Positions 1 through 12,000 of a stretch of DNA of 64,000 nucleotides are shown here, piece by piece. The position numbers and the translations under genes were made by a program. Within the stretch, counting starts at the first letter, position 1. Every line of letters starts with the position of its first letter. Under the pieces are notes generated by a model. The model did no database searches. It was not told the origin of the DNA and worked only from the letters and a program-made list of their open reading frames with translations. This DNA is from Asparagopsis taxiformis (Eukaryota; Rhodophyta; Florideophyceae; Bonnemaisoniales; Bonnemaisoniaceae), in assembly GCA_030407315.1 (NCBI GenBank), contig JALQPE010001687.1, positions 124,001 to 188,000 on the forward strand, in the 5' to 3' direction.

Positions 1-640
1 CATACCAGAAACACCTCACAGCTTCATTCCCCATCTTCCTACATCCCTTCTTCACTCTCCTTCAGTCCTGCCGTTCCTGCTTCACCACTCCTGCATCACA
101 TACACAACATCAGAATCAACCACAACAGTCAGACTAATTTTCTTTTCTGCCTGTGAGTACATATCTCAATTTGGGATGCAATGGTATTTGTTAAGGTACG
201 TTAGTCTCCTAATCACCATCAATTTCCCTCTCCAATTCAACGTCACTAACTTGTTTCCTTTCTATACATCATTTTTTCTTCTTCTCTTCATTTCCTAGCT
301 TATTCATGCAGCTCAATCAGTTGATAGATTTCTAGACTTTTCTAGTAGTTTTAGTTTTACTCGTCGGAATAGTGTTAGTTGTAGTAGCATTTTTAACATA
401 GGGATTGTTTATTCTCAATGTAGCCTGCGCAAATAAACAAATCCAGAGTGAAGCTTCCCATATCGCACCCTCTTAGATTGCTACCTATCCTACCGCGTAT
501 ACCTCTCGCTAGCTCATAGTCACTACGAAATAAAAATTCCTAGCCGTACTATTCTGTCCATTCCCATATGAATACCGTCCATGCCCCATCCTCATAGCGC
601 TAGAACTGCCTTCCTCTACCCCAGAAAGATGCCCACGACA
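1..640. other. Non-coding, no gene recognised
   Basis: No convincing coding region. The first 150 bases are pyrimidine-rich with many CTTC/TTCC runs; the rest is AT-rich with no repeat that I recognise. It could be the outer part of the repeat-bearing element that ends near 1439. Confidence 0.4.
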
Positions 641-705
641 GCGTGACGCTCCATCTCATCCACCACTCCCAGACACCGAATTTTACTATATCAGGACACT
701 ACTTT

Positions 706-1090
706 TACTGTCTCCAGGTGCTGCCCAGGGCAGCACGAAATACTGTCTCCAGGTGCTGCCCAGGACAGCACAAAGTACTATCTCCAGGTGCTGCCCAGGG
801 CAGCACAAAGTACTGTCTACAGGTGCTGCCCAGGGCAGCACAAAGTACTGTCTACAGGTGCTGCCCAGGGCAGCACGAAATACTGTCTACAGGTACTGCC
901 CAGGGCAGCACAAAGTACTGTCTACAGGTACTGCCCAGGACAGTGAAAATCACTGTCTCCAGGTATTGCCCAGGACAGTGAAAATCACTGTCTCCAGGTA
1001 CTGCCCAGGACAGTGAAAATCACTGTCTCCAGGTATTGCCCAGGACAGTGAAAATCACTGTCTCCAGGTACTGCCCAGGACAGTGCACCG
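706..1090. repeat. 35-bp minisatellite, about 11 copies
   Basis: A 35-bp unit repeats head to tail about eleven times. It starts TACTGTCTCCAGGTGCTGCC and contains the short palindrome CTGCCCAGGGCAG. Later copies drift to an AGGTATTGCCCAGGACAGTG version. Because 35 is not a multiple of three, the open frames across it are artefacts of repetition. Confidence 0.9.
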
Positions 1091-1439
1091 TGTTGGTTCC
1101 ATCTATTGTCCCAGGCAGCGTATTTCACTATCCGGCCATGTTGCCTTGGCCAATACAAAACACTATCCGCCAACACTGCCCAGTACAGTAAATTACATCA
1201 TATCCAACTATTGAATAAATCATTAATTTTACTGTCTCCATTCACTGCCTCAGACAGTACTGTGAGACAGTGTTTTTTTACTGTCTGCAGACAGTGTTCC
1301 GTACTGTCTGCCAGACAGTGCAAATCACTGTCTCCAAGTGTGGCATTAATTTTCATTTGCCGCATAGTGATTTTTACTGTCTCAGACAGTAAAAATCACT
1401 GTCTCGCAGTACTGTCTGAGGCCCCCTTTTCAACACCGT
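1091..1439. repeat. ACTGTC/GACAGT-rich inverted repeat region, end of an inserted element
   Basis: The minisatellite continues as irregular ACTGTCT and AGACAGT words in both orientations, forming short potential hairpins, for example around 1258-1320 and 1376-1412. It stops abruptly at about 1439, where an integrase reading frame begins in mid-domain. Such dense subterminal words are typical of ends of CACTA-like DNA transposons, so this may be the right end of one. That assignment is inference. Confidence 0.55.
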
Positions 1440-2206
1440 AGTGGGATGGACAAACAGAGATACTTAATCGAAAGATTGAGGAAATGATTAGAGCCTTCGC
1501 TAACTACAACAAAACCAACTGGGACGAATACTTAGTCCACTTTGAAGTAGCTTACAACTCTTCAATACATGCTGCCACTAGTTTCACACCCTTCTTCCTC
1601 ACATATGGGCAACACCCTAGGACCCTTCCCATAGAAACCTTAGAAACAGAAAACTCGACTGCAGAAAAATTCATATCCACCATAGGAAAAGCTACCAAAC
1701 AAGCCATCGAAAACATAAAGAAAGCAAATGAATCAATGGCAAAGCAAGCCAATAGGAAGCGTTTACCGACTCCATTCAAGGTCAATGACAAGGTTATGCT
1801 GTCCACAGCAAACCTAACCCTTGAAGATGGATCGTGTACAAGAAAGCTTCACCCAAAGTTTTGTGGACCATTTGAAATCACTGAGAAGATCAATGAAGTT
1901 ACTTTTCGATTGAACCTTCCCCAACTAATGATCGATCGCAAAATCCACAATGCATTTCACTCTAGCCTCCTCAAACCTTACGTAGAGGACACATTCGAGC
2001 GAAAACCAGTACCACCGCCACCGATCAAACTTTCGACAAACTCTGACGAATATGAAGTTGAGAGAATTCTTCACCACAGAAAAAGACACAGGAAACTCCA
2101 ATATCTCGTGAAATGGAAAGGTTATCCAGATCACGAAAATTCCTGGCTTTCCATAGAAAACCTTAAAAATTGTCAGGAACTTCTTGACAAATATCATCAG
2201 AATTAG
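1440..2206 (+). pseudogene. Truncated Ty3/gypsy chromovirus Pol: integrase C-terminus plus chromodomain
   Basis: This is the 3' end of an LTR-retrotransposon pol gene. The frame opens at 1442 inside the integrase core with W-D-G-Q-T-E-I-L-N-R, the conserved stretch around the catalytic glutamate, although the first ATG is only at 1484. It continues through the integrase tail (F-A-N-Y-N-K, then V-N-D-K-V-M-L and K-L-H-P-K-F-C-G-P-F) and ends in a chromodomain (residues ~195-240 counted from 1484: Y-E-V-E-R-I-L, then L-V-K-W-K-G-Y and N-S-W). Chromodomain-bearing Ty3/gypsy elements are chromoviruses; the domain directs integration to marked chromatin. Reverse transcriptase, RNase H and the N-terminal integrase are missing. 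The cut coincides with the edge of the repeat-rich DNA at 1439, so the gene was probably interrupted by that element. Confidence 0.85.
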
Positions 2207-2295
2207 ACTCCCGGTCTCCCTTTCAGCTCTATAAATTCCTTTCAGTCCACAACCTCGTTTGGACATCCCCTTCCCATCCATATCCCCTCTCCACC

Positions 2296-2754
2296 ATGGC
2301 CACCTCTTCTGAGTTTTACCTCCAGCTTGTTATCGCTGGCGAGACATTGACTACATGGTTACAAGACGTTACCCCAGAATCTTATGCACGAAGTGTACTT
2401 TGCTGGGCCCTAATCCACTCATGCTATGGATACTATCATGCCTTTGGCCCCTTCTGTGTAACAGCGGAAGATTTCGACCTACTGTCTGTGATCATAGATC
2501 GAATTGAACTCTCGCCGAACGTCGAAAATTTACCGGCTCCTCTCTCCGAAGCCATAGGATACAACTTTATCTGTTATCTGTACCACTGGGTAGTTGGTGC
2601 CTATGGGCACCTCTCCCCCGACCAGTCCTATGCGGATGAGATCCGCAATATCGTCACAGCTTTGGCTGAAGAAGAACAAATGGACGTATCACTCATCCTA
2701 ATCCCTAGGCCGACACACACCGTGTTCCCCTTCCCAACAGTCTTCAACGGTTAG
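2296..2754 (+). CDS. Extra ORF of the chromovirus between pol and LTR (152 aa, unknown)
   Basis: The ORF starts with ATG 90 bases after the pol stop and ends 55 bases before the LTR, so it occupies the place of an additional 3' gene of the retrotransposon. The protein is 152 residues, acidic and rich in aromatic residues (S-C-Y-G-Y-Y-H-A-F, then Y-H-W-V-V-G-A-Y-G-H), with no motif I recognise. Some Ty3/gypsy elements carry a third ORF here with varied functions. The intact frame and typical codon use suggest real coding sequence, but no role can be given. It might instead be a captured host fragment. Confidence 0.5.
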   Translation: MATSSEFYLQLVIAGETLTTWLQDVTPESYARSVLCWALIHSCYGYYHAFGPFCVTAEDFDLLSVIIDRIELSPNVENLPAPLSEAIGYNFICYLYHWVVGAYGHLSPDQSYADEIRNIVTALAEEEQMDVSLILIPRPTHTVFPFPTVFNG

Positions 2755-2795
2755 TATCCTCCCCTTCAGTCTCGAGTCGAGCACGACTCTTATTC

Positions 2796-2809
2796 AGAGG
2801 AAGGAGTGA
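2796..2809 (+). promoter_or_regulatory. Polypurine tract before the 3' LTR
   Basis: AGAGGAAGGAGTGA is almost entirely purine and directly precedes TGTCAGGG, the expected start of an LTR. This is where plus-strand DNA synthesis of a Ty3/gypsy element would be primed. Confidence 0.6.
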
Positions 2810-3682
2810 TGTCAGGGATCAGTCCTCAAGACCTCATGGTAAACACTAGATTCCTGTTCTTATAACACCATACCCCGACCAACCAATAAGATAGTAACAT
2901 TCCACAGAGACCAAAGCTCCCAACTACAAGGGAAGCTTACAGTAACCACTCCTACGAGGCTACTTACAGCTTTCCACATACCTTACACCACCTAGGAGAC
3001 ACTTGAGCAGGCTACTTACATGTTATGATACACTTACAACACCTGTCACGTGACTGACACGGTTACTTACAAGATTACATGGCTTTTTCAGCCACTTTCG
3101 CCCCACTTACAGGGTTACTTACACATATACGCCCGTATGACAGGTAACTTACAACTGTAACTGACGGAAACCTCGTTTTTCAATGAAATTTCAACTGTAA
3201 GCTTACATGTAAGAAATGCAAGCTTACACTGTAAGCCGCCCTGCGGGGCCCGGTCGCGCCCGGCTCCAGGTTTCCACGTGTCAGGGGTTCCTGCCGACCT
3301 CTTACATGTGTGACATTGCTGGACTCTTACACGTGGCCCTCCCTGTCACACTCTCCTTATGACCGTTTCCAGATCCGCCACAACCAACAATATCTCCCAT
3401 TCTCCTCTCCTATTGGTTGATCTCCCGATGCCTACTCCTCGTAGCTCCTCGTAGTTACCCTTCATTTTACCCCTCCTAGAGCTACCTCCTAGTCTATATA
3501 AACTACCCTCCGCTCCCCACCTCAGGGATTCGGAGGTACCTTCGACCGGAACACCTTCTCCCAAGTTGTGCCTTAACCCCCACACTACTGGCTATTCCAG
3601 TGGCCGTTTTATACTAAGTCTACTGTAAGCTAGGGTTAGTGGTTAGGAATAAATATCCAGTTAGTGACCAATCAGAACCCAA
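2810..3682 (+). repeat. Long terminal repeat of the truncated chromovirus
   Basis: Begins TGTCAGGGATCAG immediately after the polypurine tract. It contains at least a dozen CTTACA words between 2932 and 3335, a TATATAAA box at 3495-3502 and a pyrimidine-rich likely transcription start region after it. The right edge is uncertain: 3682 is proposed because the sequence after it (TGGCGCTCGCC) resembles a primer-binding site. No partner LTR is seen in the window. Confidence 0.55.
3495..3502 (+). promoter_or_regulatory. TATA box in LTR
   Basis: TATATAAA lies within the LTR, followed 30-60 bases later by a C-rich segment that would suit the transcription start of the retrotransposon RNA. Confidence 0.5.
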
Positions 3683-5200
3683 TTACTGGCGCTCGCCTAC
3701 CCGCGAGGTCATTGCCAATAGGCTTACATTGTAATGTATGGCTGATCAGCCTAAGTTAAAATTTGCCCCTTGTGGGGTCTTGGCCGGGGCCGATAGGCCC
3801 GGGTGGGGTTATTTGTCAGCCTTAGCTTGTCCTAAGTATAGGAAACACGCCAGTTGGCTGGTGCCTTCTGATTGGCACATCCCGTAAGTGGGTACCCAAT
3901 AGGGAAGCGACACGGCTCGATCAGCGAGGACCGCCAGGCGGTACGACAGAACGCTTCTAGGTCGAGAGACCAAATGTAGGACCTTAGCCCTTGTAGATAG
4001 ATTGTACCTCCGAGGAGGATTAGAGGATAGGGATAAGGCTTCGAACTCACGAGTGAGAGCGCCGATTCCACGAGGCTGGTGCCTGGTGCGATCCTAGTAG
4101 CCCGAGGGCGGTGTCGGGTGGATCGATCCCTCGGAGCCCGGACACCTGTCTCCCAACCCGGTAGCGGGTGGTAGAGCGGGGTCCGGGAGGGCTGGATCTA
4201 ACCTGCCGGAGGGATCTATCGGCCGTGGCCGTCCTCAACCCACTTAAGGGTTAACTAGGCACTTAGCGCGATGGATCCCCGCGGGGAGTTGTGGTCGCCT
4301 CCACGCGTGGCTGCCCACACGACGGATTCCGCAACTGTGATACCACCGGCGGTACGGTCGAGACCGATTCAGAAGCCCACGGGCGTTAGCTCGGTTGACC
4401 GGCTGGGAGTGCCGAACCGACAGCGCTCCCAGTCGGTAGCCTTGTCCCGGTGGGCGGAAGGCCATTCCCGGTCGCCTGACGGCGTTAAAAGAAGCGGGAA
4501 GGTGTTCCACTACTGCGGAGACGAAATGCCCTAGGGCAATCCACGTGCACTCCCACCGGAGGAGGCTCGCGGCGGGCAATTGGGGAAATGTGCGAGCGAT
4601 CCCCAATCGGAGATCGAAACGGAGCAGCGGGTATCCGGTAAGGGAACTGCCGCCGCCGTTTAGTTGTAAGTTAAACGACCACGGTCGAAAGATTTGGAAC
4701 CGAGACGATCTGCCTTTATTGTAGCTTAGTGGTCAATCCGTTGACCTTAAATGGTCAACGAGACTGCCGGGACCGGACCAGGACCAATGGTCCCGGTCCG
4801 GCGTCCAATGGACCTTGTGGGGTGTTTATGTGGCCCAGGGGCCTTACAGAGTAAGCTGCTACGTTGCTACGGGTAAACTAATAGAAACGGCTAGCCGTAA
4901 CGTACACATGCACAACTGTAACGGGAGAATCCTCCCGCTCGCACACGTGTGTGACTAATCGCGCCTATATCGCTACACGTTGCACGCTCACCGAAGGGTC
5001 CCGCGCAAGCAATGTGGCCCGGTGCCAATGCAAGGCGGCACGCGCCCATTCGCCCTTGGGCGACAGTTGCCTTGCCACGTCACCGAGGCCATTGATTCCC
5101 AACGCGGCTCTTCGCGGCTGGTTCCCTATCGAGCACCCACTCACGCTCTCGAGCATACCGCTTAAGCGACCCCTCCTGGCGCCCATTCCAGACGCCTGGA
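3683..5200. other. No gene recognised; GC-rich probable retroelement debris
   Basis: GC-rich with many short inverted words (for example CCGGGACCGGACC near 4768 and GGTCCCGGTCCGG near 4790) and a few CTTACA-like words similar to the neighbouring LTR. Small open frames on both strands show no recognisable domains. Most likely leader or terminal-repeat sequence of old LTR elements; nothing firmer can be said. Confidence 0.35.
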
Positions 5201-5201
5201 A

Positions 5202-6453
5202 TTATCCCTCCCGTGACCGCTCGCAGCGCAATACAGGACGAGTCCCACAATTGTGTAACACAGAAGCGATGCCATTGGCACAGGCAAGTGAGTGAAGCTC
5301 GAAGAGCTTCGGAAGTGGCTGGACAACAATATTTCCATGACGTTTCGTCGATACCTTGACCCAGGCTTGAGACTGTGCCGGTACGGTGAGTGTTTCGGCA
5401 GCCTTGATATTCGGCGAGACTCTTCCACTTGTGTCGGGGTCTCGCATATCTTTTGGGAGAGGGGGACCGCTGCGTCTTGATGCGTTACGCAGTGGACGTC
5501 GAACGATCGGGACCGATGAACCATCGTCTAGCTCCACGATCTTTTGACTTGGGCGTATAGCGGAAACAAAACGGTCACAGAAATGAGCACCTAGTATTGC
5601 TGGTGCAGCAAGGGTCTTGTAGACAATGAATTCGATTCGAGAAGAAAAATTTCCAAGCCGTACCGGCAATTTTATCGTACCCAGCAACTGAAGAGGCTTA
5701 TTGTTGACATCGCATATATCTGGTAAGGGACCTTGACGGATGACCGCTTCGATACCATTCAGCTCGTCGCTGCGGATGAAGTTAGGGCCTGCACCAGTGT
5801 CCAATATGGAAAGAATACGACGAATCGTCGAAGTGCTTGACCCAATGTCCGTGTATACCTTATAGTTGCGACGGGTCAGGACAAAGATCCGATCTGGGTT
5901 CTTCGGGGACTTGACTCGATTCCATGGTCTTGTGAGGGAGTTGAAGGAAGGGCCATCATTATTCTTTCTACTATTGATCTTCGGTACGAAGGGGGTGGAG
6001 TGGGAGGCGGCAGTGATTGTATCACTGTCCTTTGATGAGACCTCCCTCATTAGTTTCCCGAATCGGGGGTGGCATTGGCAGTTGAATCCTGCCGGCTGTT
6101 ATCCTTAGGATGTGAGCAGCTCATTACCGAAGGTGCTTTGGAAGGGTTACCCTTATCCTCTTGTGCCTGCTGATCCAGATTCAGGGCGGAGCGTACTTGG
6201 TGATACGATGTAGCCGGTACAGAGAGCTTCAAAGACGGAGAGAGGCCCTCGTAGTTGACCAGAACCTGGCGAATCTCGCGGAGTGGCAACACACATTGCG
6301 GGGATATGTGCCCTGGCTTGTAGCACTCGTGGCATATAATGTGCTGTGACCTCTGATCCAGAGAAGGGTTACCATTCCGGTTAACCGTAGGGGACTGACG
6401 ATCAACCCATCCTGGGCGACTGCGGATCACTACTGTGTCTGAAATCGGGCCTG
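5202..6453 (-). pseudogene. Ty3/gypsy Gag-protease fragment (two overlapping frames)
   Basis: Reading on the minus strand, the upstream frame (about 6453-6050) is the Gag C-terminus with a CCHC zinc knuckle, C-H-E-C-Y-K-P-G-H-I-S-P-Q-C. The downstream frame (6050-5202) is a retroviral-type aspartic protease with the active-site motif L-D-T-G-A-G at about 5795-5812 and a following L-G-A-H-F flap/core region. The two frames touch at 6050, consistent with the frameshift often used between gag and pol. The protease frame ends soon after the T-V-P-A-Q-S-Q segment that in related elements joins protease to reverse transcriptase. No reverse transcriptase follows, so the copy is truncated on its 3' side. 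Its 5' side is cut near 6453 by repeat-rich DNA. Confidence 0.8.
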
Positions 6454-7620
6454 GGGCAGTACTGTACGGCAGTAAAATTTAGTACTGTAAAAATATAAAT
6501 TAATGCCCTACTTGCCGGCAGTACAGTGCACTGCCCGGAGGCAGTGGCCATGTGCTGCCGACGGCAGTAGAAAGTACTGCCTGGATGTATGAGGTGAGGC
6601 AGTGGTGGGAGGCAGTGATAGTTGCTGGATTTAGATTGTCTTTCTAGCAGTGATTTGTGCTACATTGGCCTGTAAAATAAAGTAGTATATTGTGCTGACT
6701 TGGGCAGCACGGGGAGGGAGTAAAATATGCTGTCCAGGAATATGGCCCACGGCAGTACTATTTGGTGGCGTGGGATGCACCGTGTGGCAGTAGAAGCTAG
6801 TGTTTCCGGCAGCGTTCTGTGCTGGCTGCGGGCCCGAATGACGGCAGCACATTTTGCTATATTTAGGTAGTGCCCCGATGTACTGTATGATACTGCCTGC
6901 AGGTCATGGCAGAGGCAGAGAAATGTACTGTATTCTATTATTGGACAAAGCAGTAATTTCTGCTGCTGTGTGGTGCTGCTTTTTTTGTACTTACAGGTAG
7001 TGACAAGTCTATGTTCTGGCAGTAGAGTAATGCAGTGGAATATGATGACAGCAGACATGCTTCGAGGCTGTGTATTCTACTGCCTGTGGAAGCGAGTGGG
7101 GACAGTAAATTATGATGTCTGACGAAATGTGTGAAAGCAATGAAATGAGGTGCTGATAGTCTCTGGGAAAAGCTGCCTGATAGTACTGCTTTATGATACG
7201 AAAAGTGCTACCGTACCGTGCTACTTGCCGTGGTGGAAAGTGCTGCCGTGCTCTACTACTTGCGTATGTGTAAATCACTGCCACGCTGTACTGCTCCAGG
7301 ATATGTGAATTGCTGCCCCACAGCACTACAAAAAGTAGTAGATTTGGATGTATTATAGAGCTGTCCAGATCAGCGTAAAGTACTGTCTGATAGTGTTGTA
7401 CTCGACAGGGGCATAGGACAGTACCAGTTACTGCCTGTGGCAGTGCAGTGTACTACCTGGAAGTGCTACCTGTGGCAGTACATTTCACTACCTGGAACTA
7501 GTGCTTGAGACAGTACAATTTACTGCCGGGAAGTCTATACTGAACCAGTAAATTGTAGTGCCTGGCGGTACTGACTCGGACAGAACGGGAAAGTAGTAGA
7601 ATATGATGCCTAGGGTAATA
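6450..7620. repeat. CAGTAC/GGCAGT-rich non-coding element
   Basis: About 1.17 kb packed with CAGTAC, GGCAGTA, TACTGCC and CAGTACAATTTACTGCC-like words in both orientations at irregular spacing. The same vocabulary occurs in 640-1439. It abuts the Gag fragment and ends near 7620. Open frames here are fragmentary. It is probably subterminal or internal repeat DNA of a non-autonomous DNA transposon. Confidence 0.55.
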
Positions 7621-9012
7621 CTTTCTAGTGCCTACAATTGATGTTCAGGACGATAGAATGAGGTGGAAATGCCATTCCAGCCGCATGTTCAGGCATCTGG
7701 CTACGAAATGTCGGGCAGAATGGAGTATCTCTCTCGGTGGTCTTCATAGAAGTGTATAGGGATAACCAAGTGTGATCTAAAAGGATGTCAGAATTTTTAT
7801 GTAGCAAGGACAACGATGCCTGAAGGATTGTTTCAGTTCTATCATTAGACTAGACTACTCATAAAATCGAACTATCGTATCTAAAATCTTACTATCTCTA
7901 CAACCAGGACTATTGTGCAAGCAAATCGAGTTCCTTGCTGTTTCAAAACTACATGTGATGTTCAGACAGGAGGGAAATAAACACCATTACAGATGATTTG
8001 CAACAGGTTAGCAATCGGATATAGAAAAGTATTGTAAAGGATGAGAAGAACATGAGTATGAATGGAATGAACAAACTTACCATCATTGAACTATTTTTGC
8101 GTGCAAAGGTATTGGTTGTAGGTTGGAATGACGAAAGCTTGCAAGCTTTCGTCATTCCAACCTATAACCAATACCTATGCCAGAATCATTTGCAATCAAT
8201 AGACTAGAATAAGATCAGCGAAGAACGATATTTATGGTTAGTGCACTATCTTTCATGGAAAGCATGTGGAAAGAAATGAGAGAGGGAAAGATACCTACTC
8301 GACAACGTACCAGCCTTACCTGTCATCTTCATGATAACCGGATGATGAAATGGTCCTATACGTCGCGCATCAACAGCCTTAAATAGACAGCTCATCCACT
8401 CATAATGACCTCGTCGTAACTGGAAGGCAGATGATTTGGCAGACGATGATGTGGCAGATGATTTGGCAGCGGATGATCTGTCAAATTTTCTGGACGTGAT
8501 AAATTAGCAGAAATAGAAATCATGCCCCTACGCAATGTCAAACCAACCTAAAAGTCTTGGTATTGATGTTTAGCTGCATACTGAAGGAGAAACATCGAAT
8601 AAATGCTGTAAATTAGAGTAGTAGACAATCCGAAAGAGAATTGCAACCGTGTTCTCATCTATATATAGTTTATTACCATAACAAGATTACTATTGAGGCC
8701 TATTATACCATGTACTGAAGCTAAATTGTAAATGATTCGTGTATTTCATTCAGAAAAGGAAGCAGGAATCGTTGGAGGCATTAAAGATCGCTGAAGAACC
8801 CAACATGGGAAATCAAGTCACCTGTTCCTTGAGTTAGGTAGGACACTAGTCAGTGTGAAGTTTTCGATAAGATGTAACGGTAAGAAAATATAGGTACCAT
8901 AAACTATTACAGTGGCCTGGTTAAAAAGAGACGGATACCATCTTATTAGTTGCCTACTAGTTGACATTAATCCACAATTTGTGCAAGGTTCTCTCGAATC
9001 CAAAGAGAAGAG
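7621..9012. other. AT-rich upstream region of the transposase gene, no gene recognised
   Basis: AT-rich, no credible coding sequence. It holds the long palindrome at 8107-8176 and a short run of GATGATTTGGCAG-like repeats at 8425-8480. TATATATAG at 8660-8668 is a possible promoter element for the gene at 9013. Confidence 0.4.
8107..8176. repeat. 70-bp near-perfect palindrome
   Basis: Two 35-base arms with no spacer, centred on AAGCTTGCAAGCTT, with a single mismatch near the outer part of the arms. It would extrude as a spacer-less hairpin. It lies 0.84 kb before the transposase gene start and may be a fused terminal repeat pair or excision product. Confidence 0.9.
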
Positions 9013-12000
9013 ATGAAACGAACAGCTGTTCGGAAGAAAGGTACACCTCGAAGAACCCGGAGAAGGTTTGAATCATTGCCAATCCCATACGAAAGTGGGA
9101 CAAGGCACGAAAATGGGGAAACCCCGCTAGTTTCGAACGAAACATTCGAGGTTCACGCCGATATACCGGACGAAAACGTCGGAAAAGCATCTGCTGAAGA
9201 CGAGAATATTTCTAGTGGCAATGGAGAAGAGCACATTGCATTTTTTGAGGCTGGAAAAGTTACGAGAGAAGAAGAAACGATAGGCTCTGAGGAAAGCTCG
9301 GCCGAGAGCTGTGATGACCACGACGGAGAAGAGGCAGCGGAAGATGACCGCGGACTTGTGGATAAACTGCTGACCTGGCCAGTATTCTCTGCAATAATAT
9401 TGCTTAGTGGAACGCTACGGATGAAACGCAAGGACTATGAAGGTATGCGTGAGATGTCTAATTTCAAGCGGGACATTTCGGATCAAGCACCCAGCGACTC
9501 GTACATGAGGAAAGTCATTTTACCGTTCATTCTGAAAACATGTTTCCCACAAAGCATGGATACAACGTGTGAAATAGATGTAACAAAAAGCGGCTCTAGG
9601 CTTGGAAAGATGTCTCCAGGACTGTCTAGTAGCCGTAGAGCTCATTGTACTACATCGGTACGAGTCGTGCTACCGAGCACATGGGCGGAAAGGGATATAC
9701 AGACCGGACCCATTCTGGACTGCATAAAGTCTAGTAAAAGGGATAGTAGTGATGAAAGAGAAGATGAAGCATATCAAATTGCTTCAGAAAGTATTGAAAA
9801 CTCTTTCATTGTCAAATGCCGTTCAGCTGTTCTGAATGACCCATTCCATCGCATTTCGGTAAGTGCATCAGATCATGACGGTCACAAGATGCACAGAAAG
9901 GTATACGCCCGACATGGAGACGAGTTGAGGATCATATGTATGCCGACGACAAATCAAGAGGCCCTGGTGGCTAAGCTGGGAGGAGCCAGAACGAAACAGG
10001 GAAAGAACATCGAAACTGGAAAGAATTCTAGGAGCAGAAGAAGTTTTACAGCAAGGAGTGACTGGAGAATTGAAGCTATCATCATTGCAAGTTATCTTGC
10101 AACCGGAGAAGAACAACAAGAATCAAATATGGAAGATGTGATAGACCCGCAAATCGATGCAATGGAAGAAACTGAGAAAAGAAATGCGAGGCGTGTCGTC
10201 TCCACCACAACGCTCGACGGAGAACATTGCAACAATGATATTCGGGCAGGTGACGCTATCACTCTGTTTCGGCCAAAAAGTAAGTCTGATGGGAGCACAT
10301 TTGAAGAGTTACTACTCGTGAACAGACATCTAAAAAAGGGACGCTCTGAACATGCGACTTTTCTCATTTGCTCCACAAGGGGAGCAACTGGGCAGCTACA
10401 TCGCGAACAAATTCGGGTGAAAGACGTCCAGCTCATAGGAGCTCCAGACAAGAGGTCTAGATGGCACCCCGGCTCTAAACGTATGGATGCCTGCAGTGAG
10501 GGGAATCTTTCAGATGGCAGGAAATATATCGTATACCGATTTCTGCTATATGCTGATGACTTCCAGCCGTTCACAAGCCGGAAAGGAAGTTTTGGTGGCT
10601 GCTATATGCTTCCATTAGGCATACAGCCAAGCAAGAGAGCAAGCTTCCACGCAGTCCGCGTTCTTGGATTCGTTCCCCCGGGAGTTTCAACAAATGTTGT
10701 AATTGAGAGAGTTGTACCCGACATTGTGAAGGGAAGTACAGACGGTTTTCCAGCGAAAGATGCAAATGGAGAAGATGTGGTCATATTCCTGGATCCTGTT
10801 GGATTTATCGGAGATTACCCAGCTGTTTCGCATACTCTGGATGTCCGTGGTCACACCAGTAATACACCATGCCATAGCTGCATTTTCGAAAAGCAAGATA
10901 TGCGCAGCAGTGGAGGTTCACGAAATGCATACACAGCATTGCTAAACAGTCAGATGAGTACGCATGCCCGAGGAATGCACCGAAACAAGCTTGTGAGGGA
11001 AGTCGCATCGCAAGATCAGCTCAAAGTTCTTGGACTAAGCCTAGATCCGATTGAGAATAAGGCACTCCATAATTTGAGTGAATCCCTTAATCGTGTGCGG
11101 AGAGGAGTTCCTACAAACGAAGAAGGAGTTCCAGTTGTTCCTTGTCAATTCGATCCATATCGCTCTGCTGTAGTTGCCCCAGACCATCTGCTCTCCGAAC
11201 TGGCTCAAGATGTGATGAATGCCACAATCACCGCAGCAACACCTGTACTTCGAAATGTTGCGGAAACAGTTCTACTGAATACCCTCCGAATGTTCTGTTT
11301 GAGTAGTCAGAGTCAGGTATTCGGGCAGAACTACCTATTATCGATGAACATGAGCGATATATTCGCTGTTCTCGTTGTAGCTCCCCAAGCATTTTATTCG
11401 GCATTTCGTATCGTCATCGGGAACTCTTGGGACGGGTATGAAAAACTTGAACGTATTCTTCGTTTGCTGAAAAAGTTTCAAATGGTTGTTGCCAGCATTC
11501 GATTCATCCCAACATGGTGGATAGATGGACTTGAGTCAACCAGGAGGTTCGAGGCCGAGAATGGCGGACGTCATGACCACATTCTAGCTCTTGTTTCAGA
11601 CTATATGAAAGAACTGCATGAGGTATGCAAGAAGGATCCTATTGCAATGAAACATCTGGACAAACCGAACTTGCATCGGTTGATAGAATTTTGCGTACAT
11701 ACATTACCAGCTTTTGGAGCTGCGAAACATGTGGAAGAGCTTTTATTCGAGAGAATGCACCAGCCTCTTAAAAGAGGGGTTCGAAACTCGAACCATAAGA
11801 ATGAACATCTGTCATCAATGGAGCTCATCATGGCCGATGACTGGCTCGCACGAATAGCCATCACGCTGGGTGCGGTAGGTCACAATACAAAACAATGGAC
11901 GTCTGCCGATTGCAGACGCGTGTATTTTGCACTAGGAAAAGGAATTTCGGAGAGTCCACATGCGACAGAAGAGGCAGCAAAAAGATGCTTCTTAAGTCCT

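Noticed and set aside
643..1016. Open frames of 87-112 codons over the 35-bp repeat
   Set aside because: They encode the same repeated peptide in cycling frames and arise from the minisatellite.
3683..3700. Primer-binding site after the 2.8-3.7 kb LTR
   Set aside because: This should be a 3' LTR, the tRNA cannot be named, and no gag follows on the plus strand.
640..7620. CRISPR array
   Set aside because: Repeats are contiguous or irregular without unique spacers, and the DNA is eukaryotic.
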